NCBI RefSeq assembly: GCF_000373565.1
Contig: NZ_KB891850.1
Coordinates: 186,001-250,000, forward strand
Source: Streptomyces sp. HmicA12
Lineage (GTDB): Bacteria; Actinomycetota; Actinomycetes; Streptomycetales; Streptomycetaceae
Reading direction: 5' to 3'
Length of the DNA: 64,000 nucleotides
The position numbers and the translations under genes are program-made. This document shows positions 8,804 to 16,816 of the stretch, piece by piece. The notes under the pieces are model-generated. The model searched no databases. It had not been told where the DNA came from and saw nothing but the letters and a program-made list of their open reading frames with translations. Position 1 is the stretch's first letter; each line of letters begins with the position of its first letter.

Positions 8804-11704
8804 ATGCGAGCATCAGTGCGGAACACCTCCGGCGGTAATGGGTCCCTCGGACTGGAGCAGTCGGACGGTTCCGGGGTGTCCGGAAGTAGCGCATCGTCCG
8901 GGGCGGCCGAGGCCCCCGGGGCGTCCGACGGCTCGTCCGGGCCGAGCGCGCAGCTCCCCGCACCCCTTCCGGAGGCGACTGCCGTGAAGGGCAGGCGGAA
9001 GCGGGTGCGGAACCGGCTCATCGTCGCCGTCGCCGTGGTCGCCGCAGCCATCGCCGGAGCCGGAGCTCCCGCCGTGCTCGCCGCCTCCTCCCAGGTGGGG
9101 GACTCCCAGGTGCTCGTCGACGACGCCGCGCGGACGCAGCGCGCGCTCTCGCTGTCGCACGCGCTGGCCGACGAGCGGGACGAGATCGCCGCCTACATCG
9201 CCGCCGGGCGCCCCGAGGGCCAGGGGCTGAGCGAGGCCCGCAGCGCGCGGGTCGACCGGCAGGTCGAGGAGTTGCGGGCCGACGCGCCCGGGTCGCTGAA
9301 GAGCGTCCTCGGCAATGTCGCCGCCGTCCGCCGCGCCGCGCTCACCGGCAAGGACACTGCCCTGGAGGCGCACTCCGCGTACTCCGACGCCATAGCCGAA
9401 CTGCACCGGCAGGCCGAGGAGTTGGCCGACCGGATCCCCACCAGGGCAGGCGCCGGCGCGCACGCCCTCGCGGATCTGGACCGGGCCGTCGACCAGGCGT
9501 CGGCCGCGCGCGGGCTGCTGCTCGCCGCGTACTCCGTGCCGAGGTCCTCGACCAGCACCACCGTCGTCGACCCCACCACCGGCCTCGCCCGCACCGTCGT
9601 CGGCCAGACGTCCTCCGACAGCAAGCAGCAGAACGAGCTCAGCGCCGCCGCCATGCAGGCCAGGGTCCGCGAGCAGGCCGCCCTCGACGACTTCCGGGAG
9701 TCCGCGCCGGCCGCCTCCGTGGACGCGTACGACGCCACGGTCACCGGCCCCGACACCACCAAGGCCGAGAAGTACCTGGAGCGCCTCACGGACGCTCCGA
9801 CGCTGTCCGACACCGAACTCGGCTTCAGCAAGAAGAGCATCGACGCCGCGCTGACCTCCCGGGTCGACCTGATGCGCGGCACCGAGTCCGCGCTCGGCGA
9901 CCAGCGCCTCAAGCGCCTGGAGCAGCTGCGCGACGACGACGTGACCGCCCTGGAGGTGCGGATCGCGCTGGTCGGGGTCTGCCTGCTCGCGGCCGTCGGC
10001 GTGGCCATGGGCGCGGCGCGCTCGCTCACCCGGCCGCTCGCCGTGCTGCGCATCGGGTCCGGCCGCCTCGCGGAGTCGCCCGCGACCGAGGAACCCGTCA
10101 AGTTCACCGGCCACAACGACGAGTTCGCGCAGGTCGTCCGCTCCGTCAACGCCCTGCACGCCCACGCCCTCGCCCTGCACGAGCGCGTCACCACCCTGGA
10201 GTCCGACCGCAAGCACCTCATCGGTGAGCGGCAGCGGATGGCCGACGGCCGGGACGCGCTGCGCGCCGAACTCACCCAAGCTTCAGCCCAGTTGGAGCGC
10301 GCCAAGGGCGCGATACACGGCACCTTCGTGAACCTCGCCCTGCGTACGCTCGGCCTCGTGGAGCGCCAACTCGGTGTCATCGAGGGCCTGGAGGAGCGCG
10401 AGCAGGACCCCGACCGGCTCGGCACGCTCTTCAAGCTCGACCACTTCGCCACCGTCATGCGCCGCCACAGCGAGAACCTGCTGGTGCTCGCCGGCGCCGA
10501 TCACGGCCAGCAGCACGCGGGCTCCGTGCCACTCGTCGACGTCGCCCGCGCCGCCGTCTCCGAGATCGAGCGCTACGAGCGCGTGCGCATCTCCGCGCTG
10601 CCGCCGCACGCGCACATCGCCGGGTTCGCCGCGGACGACCTCAGCCACCTGGTGGCCGAACTCCTGGAGAACGCCACGTCGTTCTCGCCGCCGGACGCCT
10701 CCGTCGAGGTCTCCGGCTGGCTCCTGGAGAACGGCGAGGTCATGCTCTCCGTCCAGGACGAGGGCATCGGCATGGCCGAGGACCGGATGCGCGAGCTGAA
10801 CGCCCGCCTCGCCGCGTTCACCACCGAGCAGGCGCACGACCCGGAGGACTCCGACGGTCTCGGACTCGGCCTGTACGTCGTCGCCCGGCTCGCGGCGCGG
10901 CACGGACTGCGCGTCCGGCTGCGCGAGCAGAAGCAGGGCGGGGTCGCGGCGGTCGTCGTGCTGCCCATCGCGCTGCTCGCCGCCGCGCCCGCCGCGTCGG
11001 TGCCGCCCGCGGTCGTGGTGCCGGGCGGGGCCCCCGCCGTGCACCTGCCGGGATCCGAGGCGGAGGCCAACTCCAACGTCCTGTCCGGCCGTTCGGCGCT
11101 CGCCTCCGGCGGGGACCCGCTGATCGAGGCCGCCGAAGAGGCGGTACGGGTGGCGGAGAGCACGGCGGAGAGCCCGGCCGAGACCACGATGGAACTGGTC
11201 GCGCCGATCCCGGCGGCCGAGGAGCCGGCGCCCCCGGCCCGGCCGGAGCCGGAGCCGGAGCCCGCGCCCCGGCCGGAGGCGCGGACCCTGCCCCGCCGGA
11301 CGACCGTGCCCGCCCCCGCCCCGGAGCCGGACGCCCACGAGCGCACGCCCGACGAGACCGGCGCGCCCGCCGGGCAGTCCGCCGACCGCCCCGACCGTCC
11401 CGCCGAGCCGTCCGCGGGCCAGGCCGGCCAGGCCGACGAGGCCCCGCCGCAGGCCGCCGCCGTGCCCAAGTGGGAACGCGTCACGGACAAGGGCCTGCCC
11501 AAGCGCACCCCGAAGATCGCCGCCCCCGCCCCCGCTCCGAAGCCGCGCACCGGCTCCGTCGACGCGGACGCGCTGCGCCGCAGGCTCGGCGGGTTCCACC
11601 GCGGTGCCCAGGAGGGCCGTCGCGACGTGGAGGCAGAGATCGCCGACACCACAGCACGTATTGGAGAAGCCAAGGGGGACACAGCCGAGGAGGCAAGCAG
11701 TTGA
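8804..11704 (+). CDS. cvnA: Conservon sensor-kinase-like protein CvnA
   Basis: This membrane component of a conservon has 966 aa. A disordered N-tail is followed by a transmembrane segment at about 70-92, an extracytoplasmic NIT-like helical domain to about residue 380, a second membrane segment (LVGVCLLAAVGVAMG) and a HAMP region. A GHKL ATPase follows, with N-box LLENATSFSPP, G1 DEGIGMA and G2 GLGLGLYVVARL. The region in front of the ATPase (TLFKLDHFATVMRRHSENL) is typical of this family and lacks a standard H-box. The last 220 residues are a Pro/Ala/Glu-rich tail. ATG 8804 has AGGA directly upstream; GTG 8816 is an alternative start. It is the first gene of a four-gene operon with overlapping ends. 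Confidence 0.92.
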   Translation: MRASVRNTSGGNGSLGLEQSDGSGVSGSSASSGAAEAPGASDGSSGPSAQLPAPLPEATAVKGRRKRVRNRLIVAVAVVAAAIAGAGAPAVLAASSQVGDSQVLVDDAARTQRALSLSHALADERDEIAAYIAAGRPEGQGLSEARSARVDRQVEELRADAPGSLKSVLGNVAAVRRAALTGKDTALEAHSAYSDAIAELHRQAEELADRIPTRAGAGAHALADLDRAVDQASAARGLLLAAYSVPRSSTSTTVVDPTTGLARTVVGQTSSDSKQQNELSAAAMQARVREQAALDDFRESAPAASVDAYDATVTGPDTTKAEKYLERLTDAPTLSDTELGFSKKSIDAALTSRVDLMRGTESALGDQRLKRLEQLRDDDVTALEVRIALVGVCLLAAVGVAMGAARSLTRPLAVLRIGSGRLAESPATEEPVKFTGHNDEFAQVVRSVNALHAHALALHERVTTLESDRKHLIGERQRMADGRDALRAELTQASAQLERAKGAIHGTFVNLALRTLGLVERQLGVIEGLEEREQDPDRLGTLFKLDHFATVMRRHSENLLVLAGADHGQQHAGSVPLVDVARAAVSEIERYERVRISALPPHAHIAGFAADDLSHLVAELLENATSFSPPDASVEVSGWLLENGEVMLSVQDEGIGMAEDRMRELNARLAAFTTEQAHDPEDSDGLGLGLYVVARLAARHGLRVRLREQKQGGVAAVVVLPIALLAAAPAASVPPAVVVPGGAPAVHLPGSEAEANSNVLSGRSALASGGDPLIEAAEEAVRVAESTAESPAETTMELVAPIPAAEEPAPPARPEPEPEPAPRPEARTLPRRTTVPAPAPEPDAHERTPDETGAPAGQSADRPDRPAEPSAGQAGQADEAPPQAAAVPKWERVTDKGLPKRTPKIAAPAPAPKPRTGSVDADALRRRLGGFHRGAQEGRRDVEAEIADTTARIGEAKGDTAEEASS

Positions 11705-12192
11705 CTGCGCCCACCCCTGCACTCAACAACCCTGCACTGAGTTCCGAAGCACGCAATCTGCACTGGCTGCTGACCAACCTGGTCGAGGAGGTACCAGGGC
11801 TGCTCTCCGTCGCCGTCGTCTCGTCCGACGGACTGCTCCTGCTCTCCTCCGACCCGGGAAGGAACGCCGAGGCCCCCGCCGACCACAGCGGCGGCCCCAA
11901 GGGCTCCAGCGCCGACCTCGCCACCATCGTGTCCGGCGTCGGCAGCCTCACCATCGGCGCCGCCAAGCTGATGGACGGGGGAGGCGTCAAGCAGACCATG
12001 GTCGCGATGGAGGAGGGCAGCCTCTTCGTCATGTCCATCAGTGACGGTTCCCTGCTGGGCGTGCACGCCACCCCGGACTGCGACATGAGCGTCATCGCGT
12101 ACCACATGGCGCTCTTCGTCGGCCGTGCCGGGCACGTCCTGACGCCCGAACTCCGCAGCGAACTGCGCCAGTCCATGGAGACCACCCGATGA
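11701..12192 (+). CDS. cvnB: Roadblock/LC7-domain protein CvnB
   Basis: This 163-aa protein has a roadblock/LC7 fold (LLTNLVEEVPGLLSVAVVSSDGLLLLSS ... DLATIVSGV ... TMVAMEEGSLFVMSI). In conservons it is the presumed regulator or GAP-like partner of the CvnD GTPase. Homology fixes the start at a TTG (11701) that overlaps the TGA of cvnA in the sequence TTGA; GAGGAGG lies about 8 bases upstream. It is translationally coupled to cvnA and, through ATGA, to cvnC. Confidence 0.93.
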   Translation: MTAPTPALNNPALSSEARNLHWLLTNLVEEVPGLLSVAVVSSDGLLLLSSDPGRNAEAPADHSGGPKGSSADLATIVSGVGSLTIGAAKLMDGGGVKQTMVAMEEGSLFVMSISDGSLLGVHATPDCDMSVIAYHMALFVGRAGHVLTPELRSELRQSMETTR

Positions 12193-12602
12193 CGTCCGGC
12201 AGTACGAGCAAACTCCCCGTGCGCGGCGGCGACCGCAAACCCGCCCGCGTACGCCCCTATTCCCTGACCGGCGGCCGCACCCGCTTCGGCCACGTCCTCC
12301 TGGTCGAGACGTTCATCGCGAGCACAGCCGCCCTCGAGGCGCCCGACGAGCGCCTCGAACTGGGCAAGGGCACGCTCGCGGGAGTGATGCCGGAGATGCG
12401 CGCCATCGTCGAACTGTGCCGCCGCATGCGCACGGTCGCCGAGATCGCCGCGCTCCTGAAGATGCCCCTCGGTGTGGTCCGCGTGCTCCTCAGCGACCTC
12501 GCCGACCAGGGAAAGATCCGTGTGTACGGAACCGGTCACGGCCCGGGACAGCCGGACCGCGCGCTGCTCGAAAGGGTGCTGAGTGGACTCCGCCGTCTCT
12601 GA
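12189..12602 (+). CDS. cvnC: DUF742 protein CvnC
   Basis: This 137-aa DUF742 protein is the third member of the conservon. The visible landmarks are VRPYSLTGGRTR near residue 20 and the winged-helix-like C-terminal part with ELCRRMRTVAEIAALLKMPL and VRVLLSDLADQGKI, which looks like an HTH. It starts in an ATGA overlap with cvnB and its end overlaps the start of cvnD by 20 bases, so expression of the set is tightly coupled. Its biochemical role is not established. Confidence 0.92.
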   Translation: MTSGSTSKLPVRGGDRKPARVRPYSLTGGRTRFGHVLLVETFIASTAALEAPDERLELGKGTLAGVMPEMRAIVELCRRMRTVAEIAALLKMPLGVVRVLLSDLADQGKIRVYGTGHGPGQPDRALLERVLSGLRRL

Positions 12603-13200
12603 ACTCCTCGATGACGAGGAGCAGTTGCAGGCATGGCAGACGGACCGAAGCCGGGCTCCCATCGCCACGAAGATAGTGGTCGCGGGCGGCTTCGGCGTCG
12701 GCAAGACGACCCTGGTGACCGCCGTGTCGGAGATCCAGCCCCTCCAGACGGAGGCGCTGATGACCCAGGCCAGCGAGGACACCGACGACCTGACCGCGAC
12801 GCCCGACAAGACGACCACCACGGTCGCCATGGACTTCGGCCGCATCACGCTCGACGACGACCTGGTCCTGTACCTGTTCGGTACGCCGGGCCAGCAGCGG
12901 TTCTGGTTCATGTGGGACGACCTGGTGCGCGGCGCGATCGGCGCGGTGGTCCTCGCCGACACCCGCCGCCTCTCGGACTGCTTCCCGGCGCTCGACTACT
13001 TCGAGAGCTGCGGGCTGCCGTACGTCGTCGCGGTCAACCACTTCGACGGGACGGTGAAGTTCGAGCCCGACGACGTGCGCGAGGCGCTCACGGTGCCGCC
13101 GCACGTGCCCGTCCTGGTCATGGACGCACGCCGCCGCATCTCCGTGATCGAGACGCTGCTGTCCCTGGTCGGTCACGCCCTCGACGCCACCCCCGCTTAA
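12583..13200 (+). CDS. cvnD: Conservon GTP-binding protein CvnD
   Basis: This Ras-like small GTPase has 205 aa. The P-loop is GGFGVGKTTL, the switch region is TTTTVAMDFGRI, G3 is LFGTPGQQRFW (a DxxG-like GTPG variant), and AVNHFDG stands in the G4 (NKxD-like) position. The start is GTG 12583 with AAAGGG about 7 bases upstream, inside the end of cvnC. The divergent G3 and G4 motifs are normal for the CvnD/MglA-like bacterial group. It is expected to cycle on CvnB and signal at the membrane with CvnA. Confidence 0.93.
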   Translation: MDSAVSELLDDEEQLQAWQTDRSRAPIATKIVVAGGFGVGKTTLVTAVSEIQPLQTEALMTQASEDTDDLTATPDKTTTTVAMDFGRITLDDDLVLYLFGTPGQQRFWFMWDDLVRGAIGAVVLADTRRLSDCFPALDYFESCGLPYVVAVNHFDGTVKFEPDDVREALTVPPHVPVLVMDARRRISVIETLLSLVGHALDATPA

Positions 13201-13234
13201 CTCCTTTTACTCATACGTAAGTTAGAGGCACCCC

Positions 13235-14488
13235 ATGTCCCGGAAGATACTCGTCGTCGGAGCCGGCCAGTCCGGTCTCCAGCTCGCCCTCGGCCTGCAG
13301 TCCAACGGCTACGAGGTCACCCTGATGTCCAACCGCACCGCCGACGAGATCCGGTCGGGGCGGGTCATGTCGACGCAGTGCATGTTCCACACCGCGCTGC
13401 AGCACGAGCGGGACCTGCAGCTCAACTTCTGGGAGACGCAGGCCCCGAGGATCGAGGGCCTCGGCGTCTCGGTCGCCGCCCCCGGCTCGCACGACCCGGG
13501 CCCCACCCAGCGCGCCATCGACTGGGTCGGCAAGCTCGACGGCTTCGCGCAGTCGGTCGACCAGCGCGTGAAGATGGCCGGCTGGATGGAGACGTTCGCC
13601 CAGCGCGGCGGGCAGCTCGTCATCCACGGCGCGGCGGTCTCCGACCTCGACTACTTCTCCCGTACGTACGACCTGGTCCTGGTCTCGGCGGGCAAGGGCG
13701 AACTGGTCTCGATGTTCGGCCGCGACGCCGACCGCTCCCCGTACAGCGAGCCGCAGCGCGCGCTCGCCGTCGCCTACGTCCACGGCCTGGGCGTGCGCCC
13801 CGAGCACCCCGACTACGACGCGGTCCGCTGCAACCTGGTCCCCGGTGTCGGCGAGCTCTTCATCATGCCCACGCTCACCACGTCCGGCCGCGCCGACATC
13901 CTCTTCTGGGAGGGCATCCCGGGCGGCCCGCTCGACGCCTTCCGCGACATCAAGAACCCCTCCGAGCACCTGGCTCTCACCCTGGAGCTGATGGAGAAGT
14001 TCACGCCCTGGGAGTACGCGCGCGCCACCAAGGTCGAACTGACCGACGCCAACGGCACGCTGGCCGGCCGCTACGCCCCGACCGTGCGCAACCCCATCGG
14101 CCGCCTCCCCTCGGGCGGTGCGGTCCTCGGCGTCGCCGACGTGGTCGTCGCCAACGACCCGATCACCGGCCAGGGCTCCAACTCGGCGTCCAAGTGCGCC
14201 GCTTCGTACCTCTCCTCGATCCTCGACCACGGCGACAAGCCCTTCGACGAGGAGTGGATGCAGTCCGCGTTCGACCGCTACTGGGACACCGCCCAGCACG
14301 TCACCAAGTGGACGAACACGATGCTGCAGGCCCCGCCGGAGCACGTCCTGAACCTGATCGGCGCGGCGGGCCAGCTCCAGCCGGTCGCCGACCGCTTCGC
14401 CAACGGCTTCAACGACCCGTCGGACTTCGAGAACTTCTTCTACGACCCGGAGAAGACGGGCGCCTACCTGGCCTCGGTCACCGCCTGA
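13235..14488 (+). CDS. Styrene/indole monooxygenase-like FAD oxygenase
   Basis: This 417-aa flavoprotein resembles the oxygenase subunit of styrene monooxygenases (StyA type). The N-terminal FAD motif VVGAGQSGLQLALGL is followed by MSNRTADEIRSGRV, a landmark of that family. A second FAD-contact region near residue 290 reads GVADVVVANDPITGQGSN. Such enzymes epoxidise or hydroxylate aromatic substrates with FADH2 supplied by a separate reductase, and no reductase is adjacent. AGAGG precedes ATG 13235. The gene is 34 bases behind cvnD on the same strand, so it is probably the conservon's effector enzyme, in the place where many conservons carry a cytochrome P450. Confidence 0.85.
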   Translation: MSRKILVVGAGQSGLQLALGLQSNGYEVTLMSNRTADEIRSGRVMSTQCMFHTALQHERDLQLNFWETQAPRIEGLGVSVAAPGSHDPGPTQRAIDWVGKLDGFAQSVDQRVKMAGWMETFAQRGGQLVIHGAAVSDLDYFSRTYDLVLVSAGKGELVSMFGRDADRSPYSEPQRALAVAYVHGLGVRPEHPDYDAVRCNLVPGVGELFIMPTLTTSGRADILFWEGIPGGPLDAFRDIKNPSEHLALTLELMEKFTPWEYARATKVELTDANGTLAGRYAPTVRNPIGRLPSGGAVLGVADVVVANDPITGQGSNSASKCAASYLSSILDHGDKPFDEEWMQSAFDRYWDTAQHVTKWTNTMLQAPPEHVLNLIGAAGQLQPVADRFANGFNDPSDFENFFYDPEKTGAYLASVTA

Positions 14489-14508
14489 CGTCCACCGCGT
14501 ACGGCCAA

Positions 14509-14544
14509 GGGCCCCGGAACCGGCACACCACCGGGCCGGGGCCT
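14509..14544. terminator. Hairpin terminator after the conservon operon
   Basis: GGCCCCGG at 14510-14517 pairs with CCGGGGCC at 14536-14543, and an inner CCGG/CCGG stem extends it. It lies between two convergent genes. Confidence 0.65.
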
Positions 14545-14555
14545 CGGCATGTCGG

Positions 14556-15611
14556 TCACCGCTCGTCCGGTCCGGCTGGTCCGGCCGACCCGTCCGATCC
14601 GTCGAGCAGGCCCTGCTGGTGGATGACGTAGCCGAGGTGGACGCGGTTGTGCGCGCCGAGCCGCGCCATGATCTCGGTGATGTGGCGCTGGCAGCTGCGC
14701 AGCGACATGCCCATCCGGCGGGCCACCACCTTGTCGTCGTGGCCGGTGGCCAGCAGGCGCACGATGTCGGCCTTGATGCTCTCCGACGCGGCGATCGCCT
14801 GAGCGCGGCCGTGCGCGGTGGGGAACGGGATCCCCGCGGCCCAGGCGCGCTCGAAGGCGGTGACCACGAAATCGATCACGTGCGGATCGCGGATCAGCGC
14901 GGCGCCCTGCGGATTGCCGCGCAGGGGGACCACGGCCACGTCGCGGTCGAAGACGATGGTCCGGTTGAACCCGTCGCCCAGGGTGCGGATCTCCGCACCC
15001 AGGGGCATCACGTGGTCCGCGTAGGCCACCGTGGACTGACTGAACTGCGCCGTGTGCTGGTACAGCGTCCGCATCCGGATGCCGCGGGCGAGGACGGCCC
15101 GGGTGCGCGCCAGGGCCTCGGTGAGCACCTCCTCGGCGCGGGCGCCGCCCGGCTGTGAGGTGAGCACCTCCGTGCGCAGCGACGCGGACAGCTCGGTCAG
15201 ACGGACCCGGACCTGTGCGAGGTCCGGGACCACCTCGACCCCCTCCTTGCGCAGGCGATGGGAGATCCCGCCCTCGTACACGGGGCTCAGCTGGGCGAGC
15301 TGCTCGCGCAGCCGGTCCGAGGCCGTCTGCAGCTCGGTGATCTGACGGTGCAGCGGCCGGGTGAGCTGTTCCCGGGCGCTGTCGGGCGAGACCGTGGTGA
15401 ACAGGTCCGGGCCGTAGCTGCTGCGGCGCAGCAGCTTCAGCTCGCCCAGACGCTCCACCGCCGCCGAGATCTCCGGCTCCGTCAGTCCCGTCGCGGCGGC
15501 CAGGTCGGCGAGCGAGAAGCGCAGCACCGCGGCCGCAGATTTATACACACGCAGCTCGGTCGGACTCAGGAGGGGAAAGTCAGTCATGACCGGTTCGGAC
15601 TGATCGTGCAT
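14556..15611 (-). CDS. LuxR-type regulator at the border of the ligase cluster
   Basis: This regulator has 351 aa. The N-terminus is a TrmB/MarR-like winged helix (LSPTELRVYKSAAAVLRF, TGLTEPEISAAVERL). The central region contains a predicted coiled stretch (LHRQITELQTASDRLREQL). The C-terminal LuxR HTH reads DIVRLLATGHDDKVVARRM, then RSCQRHITEIMARLGAHNR. It has no receiver domain. ATG 15611 is chosen as start; ATG 15587 also lacks a ribosome site. It is transcribed away from the 45-aa peptide and the ligase operon, sharing 156 bases of promoter DNA, so it is the likely pathway regulator. The architecture matches the regulator at 1705-2718. Confidence 0.85.
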   Translation of the reverse strand: MHDQSEPVMTDFPLLSPTELRVYKSAAAVLRFSLADLAAATGLTEPEISAAVERLGELKLLRRSSYGPDLFTTVSPDSAREQLTRPLHRQITELQTASDRLREQLAQLSPVYEGGISHRLRKEGVEVVPDLAQVRVRLTELSASLRTEVLTSQPGGARAEEVLTEALARTRAVLARGIRMRTLYQHTAQFSQSTVAYADHVMPLGAEIRTLGDGFNRTIVFDRDVAVVPLRGNPQGAALIRDPHVIDFVVTAFERAWAAGIPFPTAHGRAQAIAASESIKADIVRLLATGHDDKVVARRMGMSLRSCQRHITEIMARLGAHNRVHLGYVIHQQGLLDGSDGSAGPAGPDER

Positions 15612-15650
15612 GTTTCGTTCACCCGTCTGAATCTGCTGGTGTGGAAAAAG

Positions 15651-15680
15651 ATACGTGACCTTGGATGCCTATCCGGTCAA
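15651..15680 (-). promoter_or_regulatory. Candidate promoter of the LuxR gene
   Basis: On the minus strand TTGACC (15680-15675) and ACGTAT (15656-15651) are spaced by 18 bases, and the LuxR start codon follows 40 bases downstream. The match to a vegetative promoter is moderate. Confidence 0.35.
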
Positions 15681-15767
15681 GTGCTGGTCATGATTGGCCC
15701 AGCCGGCCAACGGGCCGGCGTCGGGCGAAGCGCTCCCGAGGGAGTGGAACGCGCAAGGGGGAAGACC

Positions 15768-15905
15768 GTGTCACGCACATCTGTAGCTGCCGTGGTGAGA
15801 AGCGTCGCGAGGACCGCGGGGAAGCTCGCTCTGGGCGCTGCCGCCGTCGCCCTGCCGGTGGTCGTCCAGCTTCAGTCGGCCCCGCTGGACCTCGGCTGGG
15901 GCTGA
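15768..15905 (+). CDS. 45-aa hydrophobic peptide, function unknown
   Basis: GTG 15768 is preceded by AAGGGGG at good spacing. It opens a 45-codon frame with two Arg-containing turns, a Lys, a continuous hydrophobic helix (LALGAAAVALPVVVQL) and the short tail QSAPLDLGWG. The shape is that of a signal or anchor peptide with a seven-residue tail containing Trp. No conserved domain is recognised. It is the first gene downstream of the divergent LuxR promoter, with 5 bases to the next gene, so it heads the biosynthetic operon. It could be a secreted signal, a precursor peptide or a small membrane protein. A Pro directly after the possible AXA-like QSA site argues against standard signal peptidase I cleavage. 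Confidence 0.55.
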   Translation: MSRTSVAAVVRSVARTAGKLALGAAAVALPVVVQLQSAPLDLGWG

Positions 15906-15910
15906 TCGGC

Positions 15911-16816
15911 GTGCGACGCCCGAGCGTGTGCGCCACGTACGGACTGGGCCTGGCCGAACAGCGTGCGCTCGACGCCTTGGTCGAGGACGTGCTCGACAGC
16001 AGACTCGACCCCGAGGGCGCCCCGCTGTACGCGCACGGCTGGGAGCTGGCGGCCCGGCTGCCGGACGGACTGCGCAAGGCCCTGTACGAGTTCCGGGTCA
16101 CCGGCACCGAGGCCGCGCTCCTGGTGCGCGGCCTGTACGTCGACGACCCGGCGCTCGGCCGGCCACCGGCCGCGGGGACCCGGCGCGAGTCCGTGTATCT
16201 CGCCCTGACCGCCATGGGCCTCGCCGAGGTCTTCAGCAGGGGCGGGCCGCTGGTCCGGGACGTGCCCGCGCCGGACGCGTCGGAACCGGACGCGTCGGAA
16301 CCGGACGCGTCGGAAGGGGACGCGGGGGTTGAGCTGGGCACCGCCGACGGCGCCGGTCCCGGCCGGGGCGACTACCTCGGACTGCTCGCCCTGGCCCCCG
16401 CCACGATCACCGTGGCCGCCCTCGGCGACGTACCGCTCGCCGCGTCCCGCGCCGGCCTGCTGCGTCGGTCCCGGTTCCGGCTCACCGGGCGGCCCGGTCC
16501 CGTCCTGCACGAGGACCACGCCGAACCGTCCCTGCGGCTCGACCCCTTCCGGGCCACCGCCGACGCCACCGACCCGCAGGCCGCCGCCGCGCTCGGGGCG
16601 CTGCGCGACGGCCTGCGCCGGGCCGCCGTCCCCATCGCGCTCGACGCCGGTGACGTGCTGCTCGTCGACAACTTCCGGGCGCTGACCGGGCAGCGGGCGG
16701 GCCGCCTGCGGCGCGTCCTGCTGGCCCGCGACCTGCGACGCCTCGGCCCGCGCCGCACCGACCTGTCCGTCAGAGTCCTGACCAGTCCCGAGAACGTGAG
16801 TGATGAACGACCGTAA
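15911..16816 (+). CDS. Clavaminate-synthase/TauD-like protein lacking iron ligands (probable pseudoenzyme)
   Basis: The 301-aa protein follows the Fe(II)/2-oxoglutarate oxygenase pattern of the clavaminate synthase / VioC group: ALLVRGLYVDDPALG, then RGDYLGLLAL, LRLDPFRA and GDVLLVDNFRAL. In VioC-type enzymes the facial triad is HTE before the DYxGLL motif plus a His in DNRRAVHGR. Here these positions read GTA (Gly143, Ala145) and DNFRALTGQ (Thr259). About 12 residues normally following, with the RYDGRDRW segment and its 2-oxoglutarate Arg, are missing. An in-frame (PDASE)3 repeat lies just before the first lost site. Loss of catalysis is therefore likely, and a scaffold or binding role is inference. 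The start GTG 15911 is coupled to the upstream peptide; GTG 15926 is possible. Confidence 0.7.
   Translation: MRRPSVCATYGLGLAEQRALDALVEDVLDSRLDPEGAPLYAHGWELAARLPDGLRKALYEFRVTGTEAALLVRGLYVDDPALGRPPAAGTRRESVYLALTAMGLAEVFSRGGPLVRDVPAPDASEPDASEPDASEGDAGVELGTADGAGPGRGDYLGLLALAPATITVAALGDVPLAASRAGLLRRSRFRLTGRPGPVLHEDHAEPSLRLDPFRATADATDPQAAAALGALRDGLRRAAVPIALDAGDVLLVDNFRALTGQRAGRLRRVLLARDLRRLGPRRTDLSVRVLTSPENVSDERP
16271..16315 (+). repeat. Perfect 15-bp tandem repeat x3 inside the oxygenase-like gene
   Basis: The unit CCGGACGCGTCGGAA occurs at 16271-16285, 16286-16300 and 16301-16315, encoding PDASE three times. Because the unit is a multiple of three, copy-number change by slippage keeps the frame. 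Confidence 0.95.

Noticed and set aside
15768..15905. Reading the 45-aa peptide as a lasso or lanthipeptide precursor
   Set aside because: No Cys/Ser/Thr-rich core, no lasso B/C or LanB/LanM enzyme nearby; the AsnB homologue is full length with Cys2, unlike a typical lasso cyclase setting.
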